From positions 1-37,915 of the forward strand of contig CALJKZ010000748.1 of NCBI GenBank assembly GCA_937983085.1: a DNA stretch of 37,915 nt, in the 5' to 3' direction. This DNA is from an uncultured Gemmatimonadales bacterium. GTDB lineage: Bacteria; Gemmatimonadota; Gemmatimonadetes; Longimicrobiales; Gaopeijiaceae. The notes below the pieces were generated by a model. It saw nothing but the letters and a program-made list of their open reading frames with translations, was not told the DNA's origin and searched no databases. This document shows positions 23,140 to 30,272 of this stretch, piece by piece (positions within the stretch are counted from its first letter, which is position 1; the number at the start of each line of letters is the position of its first letter). The position numbers and the translations under genes were made by a program.

Positions 23140-23420
23140 TGAAGCGCGTTGAGAGGGCCTTCGTGGTACGGGGACGAGTACAGGGCGTCGGGTTCCGATG
23201 GTGGACGCGCCAGACTGCGGATACGCTGGGCGTCGTGGGCACCGTGGAGAACCTCCCGGATGGCACCGTCCGCATCGTCGCCGGGGCGGACGCGGAAACC
23301 ATGACACGATTCGCGGACAAGCTGCGGCACGGTCCGGGGATGGCACGGGTGGACGCCGTCGACGAGACGGACGCCGAGCTGCCCGAGGACCTCGACTCCT
23401 TCAGCATCAGGCACCGATGA
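23139..23420 (+). CDS. acyP: acylphosphatase
   Basis: 93-residue enzyme of the acylphosphatase family, which hydrolyses acyl phosphates. Arg-Gly-Arg-Val-Gln-Gly-Val-Gly-Phe-Arg-Trp-Trp carries the phosphate-binding Arg, and Val-Glu-Asn-Leu-Pro-Asp-Gly-Thr-Val carries the catalytic Asn. Its ATG overlaps the mnmE stop by one base and its stop overlaps the mnmG start as ATGA. Placement inside the mnmE-mnmG pair is uncommon; the functional link is unknown. Confidence 0.94.
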   Translation: MKRVERAFVVRGRVQGVGFRWWTRQTADTLGVVGTVENLPDGTVRIVAGADAETMTRFADKLRHGPGMARVDAVDETDAELPEDLDSFSIRHR

Positions 23421-25309
23421 GACAGTCGTACGACGTCGTCGTGGTGGGCGGTGGCCATGCGGGAACGGAGGCAGCGGCCGCCGCGGCTCGGGCTGGAGTC
23501 CGGACGCTCTTGGTCACGCCGGACCTCTCGCGCGTGGGACAGATGAGCTGCAATCCGGCCATCGGCGGTGTGGCCAAGGGTGTCGTGGCCCGCGAGGTGG
23601 ATGCACTGGGCGGGATCATGGGCCAGGCCACGGACGCATCGCGGATCCAGTTCCGGATGCTCAACCGCTCGAAGGGCCCGGCGGTCTGGGGGCCGAGAGC
23701 GCAATGTGATCGGTCCATGTATCCGGTGGCCGTGCGGCGAATCCTCGATTCGCTCTCCAGCCTCGACGTCTTCCAGGACATGGTGGAAGGACTCGTCGCC
23801 GAGAATGGCCGCGTCGTTGGCATCCGAACTCGAGGAGGCATCGAGTTCTCCGGTCGGGCCATCGTCATCACCACCGGGACGTTCCTCCGCGGAAAGATCC
23901 ACGTGGGAGGCGAGGCCGGCATCGACGCAGGCCGCGCCGGCGAGGCGCCCTCCATCGCGTTGGCGCGAGGGCTGGAGGATCTGGGTCTGAGCGTGGCCCG
24001 CTTCAAGACGGGCACGCCGCCTCGGATCGACGGCCGTACGGTGGATTTCAACCGGACGGAGCGGCAAGACGGCGACCCGGGTGAGTATCGCTTCGCGGCT
24101 TATGCGCAAGAAGTGATTCCCGATCAGCGTCCCTGCTGGATCACCTATGCCGGCGACGGCCTGAAGGAGGTCGTGCGGCACAACCTTCAGCGGAGTGCCC
24201 TGTACGGGGGAGAGATCGCGGGCCGGGGCCCCCGGTACTGTCCTTCCATCGAGGACAAGATCGTTCGGTTCCCGGACGCGCCCAGGCACCAGGTCTTCCT
24301 GGAGCCCGAGGGCCTCCAGACCACCGAGCTGTACGTCAACGGCCTCTCCACCAGCCTACCTGCCGAGGTCCAGCTGGAGTTTCTCCGAACCATCCCCGGT
24401 CTGGAGGAAGCCGTGATGACGAAGGTGGGATACGCCATCGAGTACGACTACTTCCCACCGCATCAGCTTCGTCACACCCTGGAGCTCCGCGACGTGCCGG
24501 GGCTCTACTGTGCGGGCCAGATCAACGGCACGACCGGTTACGAGGAAGCTGCCGGCCAGGGTATCGTGGCCGGCATCAACGCCGCCATGCGAGTGAAGGG
24601 CGAGGAGCCCTTCGTTCTGGAGCGGGATCAGGCGTACGCCGGCGTCCGCATCGACGACCTCGTGACCCGTGGCGGCGACGAGCCGGACCGGCTGTTCACG
24701 TCACGAGCGGAGTTTCGTCTGTTGCTCCGCCAGGACAATGCGCCCCGACGGCTCGGGACGCTGGCCCGGGATCGGGGGCTCCTCACCGACCCGCAGATCG
24801 AGGCCCTCGAGCGTCGATTGGCCGCAGAAGACCGGGTGCGGGTCTGGCTGGAGACGACGCTGGTCCGGCCCGAGGCCTTCGAGGAGCTTGGAGAGGACAC
24901 GGGCTCGTCGCCGTTGAGCGAACCTCGGCGGGCGGCCGACCTTCTCAAGCGACCGCGCATCTCCGCTGAGGCCCTCATGGGATCCATGGGCGCCGGGCTC
25001 GACGACGCTTTTCCCGGCGAAGCCATCACCGCGGTGGAGGTGGAGCTCAAGTATGCGGGGTACGTGGAGCGGGAGCGGAGCCGCGCTGAGAAGCTGAGGG
25101 AGAAGGCCGACTTTGCTTTGGACGAAGCACTCCCCTATCAGGACTTCGCCACGCTCTCCCACGAGGCACGGGAGAAGCTCGCCCGTGTTCGGCCTGGTAC
25201 GTTGGCGCAGGCGTCGCGGATTCCGGGGGTCTCCCCGGCCGACCTGCAGAACCTGATGCTCGAGGTCCGCAGGCGGGCAGCCGTGCCTGTTCCGTCTTCC
25301 AAGGACTGA
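23417..25309 (+). CDS. mnmG: tRNA uridine-5-carboxymethylaminomethyl modification enzyme MnmG (GidA)
   Basis: 630-residue FAD enzyme partner of MnmE. The FAD-binding Gly-Gly-Gly-His-Ala-Gly-Thr-Glu-Ala lies near the N-terminus, followed by Met-Ser-Cys-Asn-Pro-Ala-Ile-Gly-Gly and later Tyr-Cys-Pro-Ser-Ile-Glu-Asp-Lys. The C-terminal helical tail includes Tyr-Ala-Gly-Tyr-Val-Glu-Arg. The ATG at 23417, overlapping acyP, gives the standard N-terminus. rsmG (gidB), the usual next gene, is absent here. Confidence 0.97.
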   Translation: MRQSYDVVVVGGGHAGTEAAAAAARAGVRTLLVTPDLSRVGQMSCNPAIGGVAKGVVAREVDALGGIMGQATDASRIQFRMLNRSKGPAVWGPRAQCDRSMYPVAVRRILDSLSSLDVFQDMVEGLVAENGRVVGIRTRGGIEFSGRAIVITTGTFLRGKIHVGGEAGIDAGRAGEAPSIALARGLEDLGLSVARFKTGTPPRIDGRTVDFNRTERQDGDPGEYRFAAYAQEVIPDQRPCWITYAGDGLKEVVRHNLQRSALYGGEIAGRGPRYCPSIEDKIVRFPDAPRHQVFLEPEGLQTTELYVNGLSTSLPAEVQLEFLRTIPGLEEAVMTKVGYAIEYDYFPPHQLRHTLELRDVPGLYCAGQINGTTGYEEAAGQGIVAGINAAMRVKGEEPFVLERDQAYAGVRIDDLVTRGGDEPDRLFTSRAEFRLLLRQDNAPRRLGTLARDRGLLTDPQIEALERRLAAEDRVRVWLETTLVRPEAFEELGEDTGSSPLSEPRRAADLLKRPRISAEALMGSMGAGLDDAFPGEAITAVEVELKYAGYVERERSRAEKLREKADFALDEALPYQDFATLSHEAREKLARVRPGTLAQASRIPGVSPADLQNLMLEVRRRAAVPVPSSKD

Positions 25310-25328
25310 GCGCCCTCGGCTTCCCCCC

Positions 25329-25428
25329 CAGGGGAGCGGGACTGAGGGGCCAGCGGTTCCCACCGGGGGAGTACGACTGAAACGCCCGTCCTCTGGGGCG
25401 AGCAGGATCGAAGTGCCCGCGGTTCACC
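25329..25428 (+). repeat. three imperfect direct repeats downstream of mnmG
   Basis: Three adjoining, diverged units (25329-25362, 25363-25391, 25392-25428) share the pattern C-x-GGGG, a GAG-type step, GACTGA or GATCGA, then GCCC; two end in GCGGTTC. They occupy the first third of the 357-base gap between mnmG and the parS sites. No gene is seen in this gap. Confidence 0.45.
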
Positions 25429-25514
25429 GCAATGGTTCGCCGCGATCCCTCGGCCAGCGCGCGGCACCATCAGGCTCCCCACACTGCCGCGCCGCATCGT
25501 CTCTCTTGCGGCCT

Positions 25515-25530
25515 TGTTTCACGTGAAACG
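25515..25530. other. parS centromere site 1
   Basis: TGTTTCACGTGAAACG matches the ParB-binding consensus TGTTTCACGTGAAACA at 15 of 16 positions. It lies between mnmG and parA, about 8 kb from oriC. ParB nucleates here and spreads to form the origin-segregation complex. Confidence 0.95.
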
Positions 25531-25624
25531 TCCAGGCATCGCCTCGACGCCACAGGAAGCCAGGCGGTACAACGGGTCGTAGGTGGAGATGGCCGACGGT
25601 ACCCTGGAGGGTGTAGCCGGTCAT

Positions 25625-25640
25625 TGTTTCACGTGAAACG
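25625..25640. other. parS centromere site 2
   Basis: Identical to site 1 (TGTTTCACGTGAAACG), 110 bp further right, in the same orientation with the same mismatch at the last base. Confidence 0.95.
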
Positions 25641-25666
25641 TCGCCTCCGCGCGGGGAGGCGCGGGC

Positions 25667-26158
25667 TCAGCGGCGCTGCAGCTCGGTGAAGAGCTCGGCC
25701 GGGTCCGGGACCTCATCCAGATTGAAGTCGAACTCCGTCGGGCCCACCAGGCGGAGGAAGTCCTCACGCACGAAGGTGTAGGCGGAGCTGGCCGGGCTTC
25801 CTGGCGGGACAGTAGGCCTCAGCGTCACGAACCCGCCGGCGACGGACATCTGCCCGATCTCGACGAAGGGCTGGATGCCCAGGCTGTCGGTCGCGGTGAA
25901 GGAGAGCTGGGCGGTGTACGTGCCGCTGGCCTCGATGTTGAGGGTGAAGGATCCCCCGATCTCGATGAGATCGGCGACGATGGAGCTGTCCGCGTCACTG
26001 GTTACACGGAATTCCTCGGCATCCCAAAGCCCCACGAACGGCTCGATCTCCGGGGGGTCGGTGATGGGCGTCGTGGTGCCATCGCCGCACGCACTGGCCG
26101 CCACCGCGACCATGGCCACGATGGCGTAGTTCGAGAAACGCGCGCGAAACCGCTTCAT
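25667..26158 (-). CDS. hypothetical lipoprotein
   Basis: 163-residue lipoprotein. It has a basic start, a hydrophobic stretch and the lipobox Ala-Ser-Ala-Cys with Cys24 as lipidation site, followed by a Gly/Thr/Pro spacer. The mature domain is beta-rich (Gly-Leu-Trp-Asp-Ala-Glu-Glu-Phe and repeated Thr/Ser strands), resembling small exported lipocalin-like proteins. The family is not recognised. It faces parA across a 193-base divergent region and ends 26 bases from parS site 2. The ATG at 26158 is chosen because it yields a clean lipoprotein signal; the open frame continues upstream. Confidence 0.8.
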   Translation of the reverse strand: MKRFRARFSNYAIVAMVAVAASACGDGTTTPITDPPEIEPFVGLWDAEEFRVTSDADSSIVADLIEIGGSFTLNIEASGTYTAQLSFTATDSLGIQPFVEIGQMSVAGGFVTLRPTVPPGSPASSAYTFVREDFLRLVGPTEFDFNLDEVPDPAELFTELQRR

Positions 26159-26299
26159 TTTCAGGCCCACCCCAGGGTAGTTCCGACGCGGAAGGCGCCC
26201 TGCTACGCCCACCCGGCCCTCACCGACGAGGCGTAAGGTCGACGGCGGTCGGCCGGGGGTCAAGGATGATCGTATGTGTTCCCGACCCCTCGCGAGCGG

Positions 26300-26308
26300 T
26301 GGTATATT
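26300..26308 (+). promoter_or_regulatory. putative extended -10 promoter for parA
   Basis: TGG followed by TATATT (26303-26308) is an extended -10 element about 44 bases before the parA ATG. No good -35 box is seen. Confidence 0.4.
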
Positions 26309-26351
26309 GCGCCCCCAACGCTTTGCTTCCCTGCGGAGATCTCCACGACGC

Positions 26352-27155
26352 ATGTCCCACGTCATCGCCATCGCCAACCAGAAGGGCGGCGTCGGAAAGA
26401 CAACCACCGCCATCAACCTGGGTGCGTCGCTGGCCGTAGCCGAGAAGCGGACGCTGATTCTCGACATCGATCCGCAGGGGAACGCCACCAGCGGCTTGGG
26501 AATCGAAGGGCGCTCGTCCCGACCCACCATCTATGATGTGCTCATCGGTCAGAGCGGCGTGGCCGACGCCACGGTGCGCGAGGTCCACTTCCCGCTCCTG
26601 GACGTGGTACCCTCCACGCGGGACCTGGTAGGCGCCGAGATCGAACTGGTGTCTGCCTTCAGCCGTGAGACGATCCTGCGCAAGGCGCTCGAGCCTGTCC
26701 GGGGCGACTACGACTTCATCCTCGTCGACTGCCCCCCCTCGTTGGGCCTTCTGACGGTGAACACGCTGACGGCGGCGGACTCCGTGCTCATCCCCATCCA
26801 GTGCGAGTTCTACGCACTGGAGGGACTGAGCCAGCTGCTCAATACGGTCCGGCTGGTCCAGAGGGGCCTGAATCCCGACCTCGACATCGAGGGCGTCCTC
26901 CTGACCATGTACGACAAGCGCCTCAACCTCTCGAAGCAGGTGGGGGAGGAGGCCCGCGAGTACTTCGGACCCAAGGTGTACCGCTCCGCGATCCCTCGGA
27001 ACGTCCGTCTCGCCGAGGCGCCCAGCTTCGGACAGCCCATCGTCCTGTACGACGTGCTCTCCAGTGGCGCACAGGCGTATCTCTCTCTCGCACAAGAAGT
27101 TATAGAGCGCCGCAACCGTGCGGGCCGCTCGACTTCAACGGGGGCCAGGTCATGA
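26352..27155 (+). CDS. parA: chromosome partitioning ATPase ParA (Soj)
   Basis: 267-residue Walker-type ATPase that drives segregation of ParB-bound origins. The deviant Walker A KGGVGKTTT (11-19) has the signature lysine at 11. Asp-Ile-Asp-Pro-Gln-Gly-Asn-Ala-Thr and Asp-Cys-Pro-Pro-Ser-Leu follow as in all chromosomal ParA proteins. The C-terminal basic patch is Arg-Arg-Asn-Arg. The ATG at 26352 gives the standard start. Its stop overlaps parB as ATGA. Confidence 0.97.
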   Translation: MSHVIAIANQKGGVGKTTTAINLGASLAVAEKRTLILDIDPQGNATSGLGIEGRSSRPTIYDVLIGQSGVADATVREVHFPLLDVVPSTRDLVGAEIELVSAFSRETILRKALEPVRGDYDFILVDCPPSLGLLTVNTLTAADSVLIPIQCEFYALEGLSQLLNTVRLVQRGLNPDLDIEGVLLTMYDKRLNLSKQVGEEAREYFGPKVYRSAIPRNVRLAEAPSFGQPIVLYDVLSSGAQAYLSLAQEVIERRNRAGRSTSTGARS

Positions 27156-27682
27156 CTCGCGATCGATTGGGGAAGGGCCTCGGCGCGCTGCTGGGCGACT
27201 ATCTCGAGCCCGAGGTCCAGCAGAGCGAGATCCGCACGGTCCCGCTCAAGGCCATCGTGCCCAACCCCATGCAGCCTCGGCGCGTCTTCACCGAGTCCGA
27301 GCTGGCCGACCTGGCGGCGTCGATTCGCGAGAACGGTCTTCTGCAGCCCCTGGTCGTTCGGCCCGTAGAAGGGCGCTCGGACCGGTTCGAACTCGTCGCC
27401 GGCGAGCGGCGTTTCCGGGCCCTTTCTTCGCTGGAATGGACGGAGGCACCGGTCGTCGTCCGCGAAGCCGACGACGAGACCCTGCTCGTACTCGCCCTGG
27501 TGGAGAATCTGCAGCGTGAGGCTCTGAACCCGTTGGAGGAAGCGGAGGGATACGAGGCCCTCTCCGAGCGCTTCGACATGAAGCAGGTCGAGATCGCCAA
27601 GGCCGTGGTCAAGGTCCGCTCCACGGTGGCGAACCTTCTCCGGCTCCTCAAACTTCCGCCGTCCATACCGAAGCTGGTGTAG
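27152..27682 (+). CDS. parB: ParB, N-terminal part ending at an internal TAG
   Basis: First 176 residues of a chromosomal ParB. The N-terminal tail Arg-Leu-Gly-Lys-Gly-Leu-Gly-Ala-Leu-Leu is the ParA-stimulating segment. The CTP-binding domain has Gly-Glu-Arg-Arg-Phe-Arg-Ala (84-90) and Glu-Asn-Leu-Gln-Arg-Glu (118-123). The helix-turn-helix is at about 143-165. A TAG at 27680-27682 replaces what is normally an acidic codon in the segment Leu-Val-x-Asp-Gly. The product would keep CTP binding and the helix-turn-helix but lack the rest of the central domain and the C-terminal dimerisation domain. The recognition region also reads Val-Val-Lys-Val-Arg-Ser rather than the usual Val-Gly-Lys-Ser-Arg-Ser. 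Confidence 0.9.
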   Translation: MTRDRLGKGLGALLGDYLEPEVQQSEIRTVPLKAIVPNPMQPRRVFTESELADLAASIRENGLLQPLVVRPVEGRSDRFELVAGERRFRALSSLEWTEAPVVVREADDETLLVLALVENLQREALNPLEEAEGYEALSERFDMKQVEIAKAVVKVRSTVANLLRLLKLPPSIPKLV

Positions 27683-28027
27683 GACGGTTCGCTGACGCAG
27701 GGCCACGCCCGAGCTCTTCTCTCCCTCGACGACCCTGTCCATGCCGCGGAGTTGGCACGTAAGGCTGCGAAGGAAGGGTGGTCGGTCCGCGAGGTGGAGC
27801 GTCGAGTGGCGGGGCCGCGGGCGAAGAAGAAGAAGCCCTCGAAGGCCAAGGATCCCATCGTCGCCTCCTTGGAGGAGGCCCTGGCGTCCCACTTCCAGAC
27901 TCGTGCCTCCATCAAGGAGAAGCGGGGCCAGAAGGGCACCATCGAGGTGGACTATCATGACGCCGAGGTCTTCGAGCGGATCTTCGAGGCCATGACCGGA
28001 CGTCCGGTGCACGAGGTGGTGGGGTGA
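27683..28027 (+). pseudogene. parB: C-terminal part of parB, in frame after the internal TAG
   Basis: The same reading frame continues without shift for 114 codons plus stop after the TAG. It encodes the rest of ParB: Gly-His-Ala-Arg-Ala-Leu-Leu, Trp-Ser-Val-Arg-Glu-Val-Glu, a Lys-rich linker and the C-terminal dimer domain with Gly-Thr-Ile-Glu-Val-Asp-Tyr. One base change, TAG to GAG, would restore a 291-residue ParB of normal length. The following gene starts at GTG overlapping this distal stop as GTGA, as if the whole frame were translated. No good independent start with a ribosome site is visible after the TAG. Sequence error, recent nonsense mutation or readthrough are all possible. Confidence 0.85.
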
Positions 28028-28803
28028 CCAAATCGGGTGACACCAAGCTCACCGTCATGCTGGTCCCGGAGGGGGGGCGGGAGACGCGCACGGTCCAAGT
28101 GTCGTATCGCACCCTTCGCCTCCTCGTCGGCGCCGCCGGGGTCATCGGCCTGGCCCTCACGGTCATGGCGGGTAGTTGGTGGTACCTGGCCGCGAGAGCA
28201 GCCCGCACCAGCGAGCTCGAGCAGGAAGTGGCCGTCATGACGAGGGACCGGGCCCGTGTGCAGGCCCTCGTCACCCGACTCGAATCCATCGAGGAACAGT
28301 ACGGAGCGATTCGGTCTTTGTTCGGTCGCGCCGACCTGGACGAACCTTCGGGGGTTTGGCTCCCACCGGTGGCCAGCGCCCGGGGCGGAGACGTGGGCGA
28401 TCGACCGCTCCTGGGAGGTAGCCGTCCGGCGTCGTGGCCCCTCGCCGAGCGGGGCTTCGTGACCCAGGGGGTGCACGCCGGAATCAGTGGCGACCATCCT
28501 GGACTCGACATCGCCGTGGCGTCCGACTCCTACATCCGCGCGTCGGGCGCCGGCACCGTCTCCGACGTAGGCGAAGACGCGGTCTATGGGCGCTTCGTCG
28601 TCATCGACCACGGGGACGGCTACTCCACGCTGTACGGGCATGCCTCCACCACCTTCGTCACCCTGGGCCAAGCCGTGCGCGAGCGACAGGTCATCGCCTT
28701 GAGCGGTTCCACGGGTCGCTCGACGGGCCCCCACCTCCATTTCGAGGTCCTCCTGGACGGCGAGCCGGTGGACCCTTTGACGCTCATCGAGCAGCCCGGG
28801 TGA
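28024..28803 (+). CDS. M23 family metallopeptidase, membrane-anchored
   Basis: 259-residue LytM-type peptidoglycan endopeptidase. It has a short cytoplasmic N-terminus, a membrane helix (about 33-55), a coiled coil (about 62-98) and a C-terminal M23 domain in the periplasm. Zinc ligands are visible: His158 and Asp162 in His-Pro-Gly-Leu-Asp, and His239 in Gly-Pro-His-Leu-His (His237 and His206 are catalytic). All are present, so it is likely active. The GTG start overlaps the parB stop as GTGA. Next to a bactofilin gene, it probably cuts cross-links at sites set by the bactofilin scaffold. Confidence 0.93.
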   Translation: MTKSGDTKLTVMLVPEGGRETRTVQVSYRTLRLLVGAAGVIGLALTVMAGSWWYLAARAARTSELEQEVAVMTRDRARVQALVTRLESIEEQYGAIRSLFGRADLDEPSGVWLPPVASARGGDVGDRPLLGGSRPASWPLAERGFVTQGVHAGISGDHPGLDIAVASDSYIRASGAGTVSDVGEDAVYGRFVVIDHGDGYSTLYGHASTTFVTLGQAVRERQVIALSGSTGRSTGPHLHFEVLLDGEPVDPLTLIEQPG

Positions 28804-28895
28804 GGCGCCGCCAAGGCATGCGTCTTGCCTATGGTCCCGCGGCGTCGACCCGCTTTACATTGCCACTCCACACACCGCACCCGAGGTAGTACTTC

Positions 28896-29333
28896 ATGGC
28901 ACGTGATCGCGAAAACACCGCGACGGCTCCCGACTCGGTCATCTCCATCATCGGTCCCGGCATGACCATCGTCGGTGACTGCGAAACCGACGGCACCGTG
29001 CGCATCGAGGGCTCCGTCGAGGGCTCCGTGAAGGCGGGCAAGGCGGTGGTCATCGGGAAGCAAGGCTCGGTGAAGGGCGACATCGTGACCCAGGACGCCG
29101 TGATCTCGGGCCGTGTGCACGGCAAGCTCACGGCGGCCTCGCGCCTCGAGCTCCAGGCCACCTGCCGCATCGACGGGGAGGTCCACACCCGTCGCATGCA
29201 GCTCGAAGAGGGCGCCGTTCTCAACGGCAGCGTCCTCATGGGCGCCGATGCGGTGGCCGACACCAAGGCCGAGCAGCGCAGCGGCGGCCTGGGCACACGT
29301 GCCCCCGAGGTGGCCGGCGCCGCGTCGAATTGA
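28896..29333 (+). CDS. bactofilin family protein
   Basis: 145-residue cytoskeletal protein. The central beta-helix domain (about 15-115) has the regular pattern of hydrophobic and Gly residues: Gly-Ser-Val-Glu-Gly-Ser-Val-Lys, Val-Lys-Gly-Asp-Ile, Val-His-Gly-Lys-Leu. Short disordered tails flank it. Bactofilins polymerise without nucleotide on the inner membrane and position cell-wall enzymes and, in some bacteria, ParABS. The order parA-parB-M23-bactofilin suggests one functional unit linking origin segregation and wall remodelling. Confidence 0.95.
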   Translation: MARDRENTATAPDSVISIIGPGMTIVGDCETDGTVRIEGSVEGSVKAGKAVVIGKQGSVKGDIVTQDAVISGRVHGKLTAASRLELQATCRIDGEVHTRRMQLEEGAVLNGSVLMGADAVADTKAEQRSGGLGTRAPEVAGAASN

Positions 29334-29387
29334 TTGATCCGTCGTTTTTCCCCAACCGGGTACGCCAGGGTGCGCAATGGGACCGCA

Positions 29388-29411
29388 GGGCCCGTAAGAT
29401 GCTGCGGGCCC
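29388..29411 (+). terminator. hairpin after bactofilin, possible terminator
   Basis: GGGCCCG (29388-29394) pairs with CGGGCCC (29405-29411) around a 10-base loop. There is no clear T run, so it may be a weak or Rho-assisted terminator of the par operon. Confidence 0.35.
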
Positions 29412-29480
29412 AGCGCATAGGCGATTTCACCGGCGCCCCTTTCGACGCTCCGGTCCGACACTCCTCCACTTTTCAACCGG

Positions 29481-29489
29481 TTATCCACA
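29481..29489 (+). promoter_or_regulatory. isolated perfect DnaA box
   Basis: TTATCCACA, an exact match to the DnaA-box consensus, just ahead of the Nif3-like gene and about 12 kb from oriC. No other box is seen beside it, so it is not a second origin by itself. It could be a regulatory or titration site, or chance. Confidence 0.5.
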
Positions 29490-29496
29490 CACGGCC

Positions 29497-30267
29497 GTGG
29501 AGGGGTTCATCAAACTAGAATCTCTCCTTCAGTACGTGGACGAGTACTTGGCCGTGCGTGGGCATCCGGACTACCGGACCGCCTTGAACGGCCTGCAGGT
29601 GGCGGGTCCCGAGACGGTAGGGACCATCGTGACGTCCGTGGATGCTTCGGCAGGGACCATCGAAGCGGCCGCCGACCTCGGGGCTGACCTCCTCCTGGTC
29701 CATCACGGCCTCTTCTGGGACGGGCTCCAGCCCGTCGTGGGGCGTCTGCACCGGCGGCTCTCGAGCCTCATCAAGGCCGACATGGGTCTCTACAGCTGCC
29801 ACCTCCCCCTGGACGGCCACGCGGAGATCGGCAACTGCATCCTTCTGGCGCAGGCGTTGGGCCTCTCTCTCGAAGGACGCCTTGGCGCCTACGAGGGCGC
29901 CGATCTGGGGTGGTGGGGTCGACTCCCCGAAGCCCTTTCCATCGAGGCCTTCCGTGAAAGGGTGTCCGACGCCGTCGGGGGCCCGGTGACGGCTTTGCCA
30001 GGCGGCCCGGAAGAGGTCGAGACCGTCGGTGTTCTGACGGGCGGAGGCGGTTCCTTCGTCGAGGAGGCCGCGGAGCTGGGACTCGATGCCTTCGTCACCG
30101 GCGAAGGGGCGCATCACACCTACTTCGATGCCGTCGAGTTCGGAATCCACGTTCTATTCGCAGGTCATTACGCTACGGAGGTCTTCGGCATCCGGGCCCT
30201 GGGCGAGCACCTCGCCGAGCGCTTCGGAATCGAGAGCCACTTCGTCGATCAACCCACCGGCTTGTAG
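29497..30267 (+). CDS. Nif3-like dinuclear metal center protein
   Basis: 256-residue member of the Nif3/YbgI family, which forms toroidal hexamers with a two-metal site; the reaction is not established. Metal-site residues are visible in Leu-Val-His-His-Gly-Leu-Phe-Trp (His69, His70), Cys-His-Leu-Pro-Leu-Asp (Asp106) and the C-terminal Gly-Glu-Gly-Ala-His-His and Gly-His-Tyr-Ala-Thr-Glu. Length is that of the short form. The start is placed at GTG 29497, only eight bases after the DnaA box; no strong ribosome site is seen. The next gene follows after five bases. Confidence 0.9.
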   Translation: MEGFIKLESLLQYVDEYLAVRGHPDYRTALNGLQVAGPETVGTIVTSVDASAGTIEAAADLGADLLLVHHGLFWDGLQPVVGRLHRRLSSLIKADMGLYSCHLPLDGHAEIGNCILLAQALGLSLEGRLGAYEGADLGWWGRLPEALSIEAFRERVSDAVGGPVTALPGGPEEVETVGVLTGGGGSFVEEAAELGLDAFVTGEGAHHTYFDAVEFGIHVLFAGHYATEVFGIRALGEHLAERFGIESHFVDQPTGL

Positions 30268-30272
30268 CCCCC

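Noticed and set aside
25424..25624. Small minus-strand ORF (66 aa) containing Phe-His-Val-Lys
   Set aside because: The motif is the translation of the parS palindrome; such ORFs are a common artefact at parS sites, with no ribosome site or family match.
27680..27682. Genome-wide reassignment of TAG to an amino acid
   Set aside because: Several intact genes in the window (uppS, rpmH, mazE, mazF, Nif3-like) end at TAG with normal lengths.
27683..28027. Independent small gene after the parB stop
   Set aside because: The frame has no suitable start with a ribosome site, and its sequence is simply the missing C-terminal part of ParB.
29330..29518. 62-aa plus-strand ORF between bactofilin and the Nif3-like gene
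   Set aside because: No homology; overlaps the hairpin, the DnaA box and the start of the Nif3-like gene.
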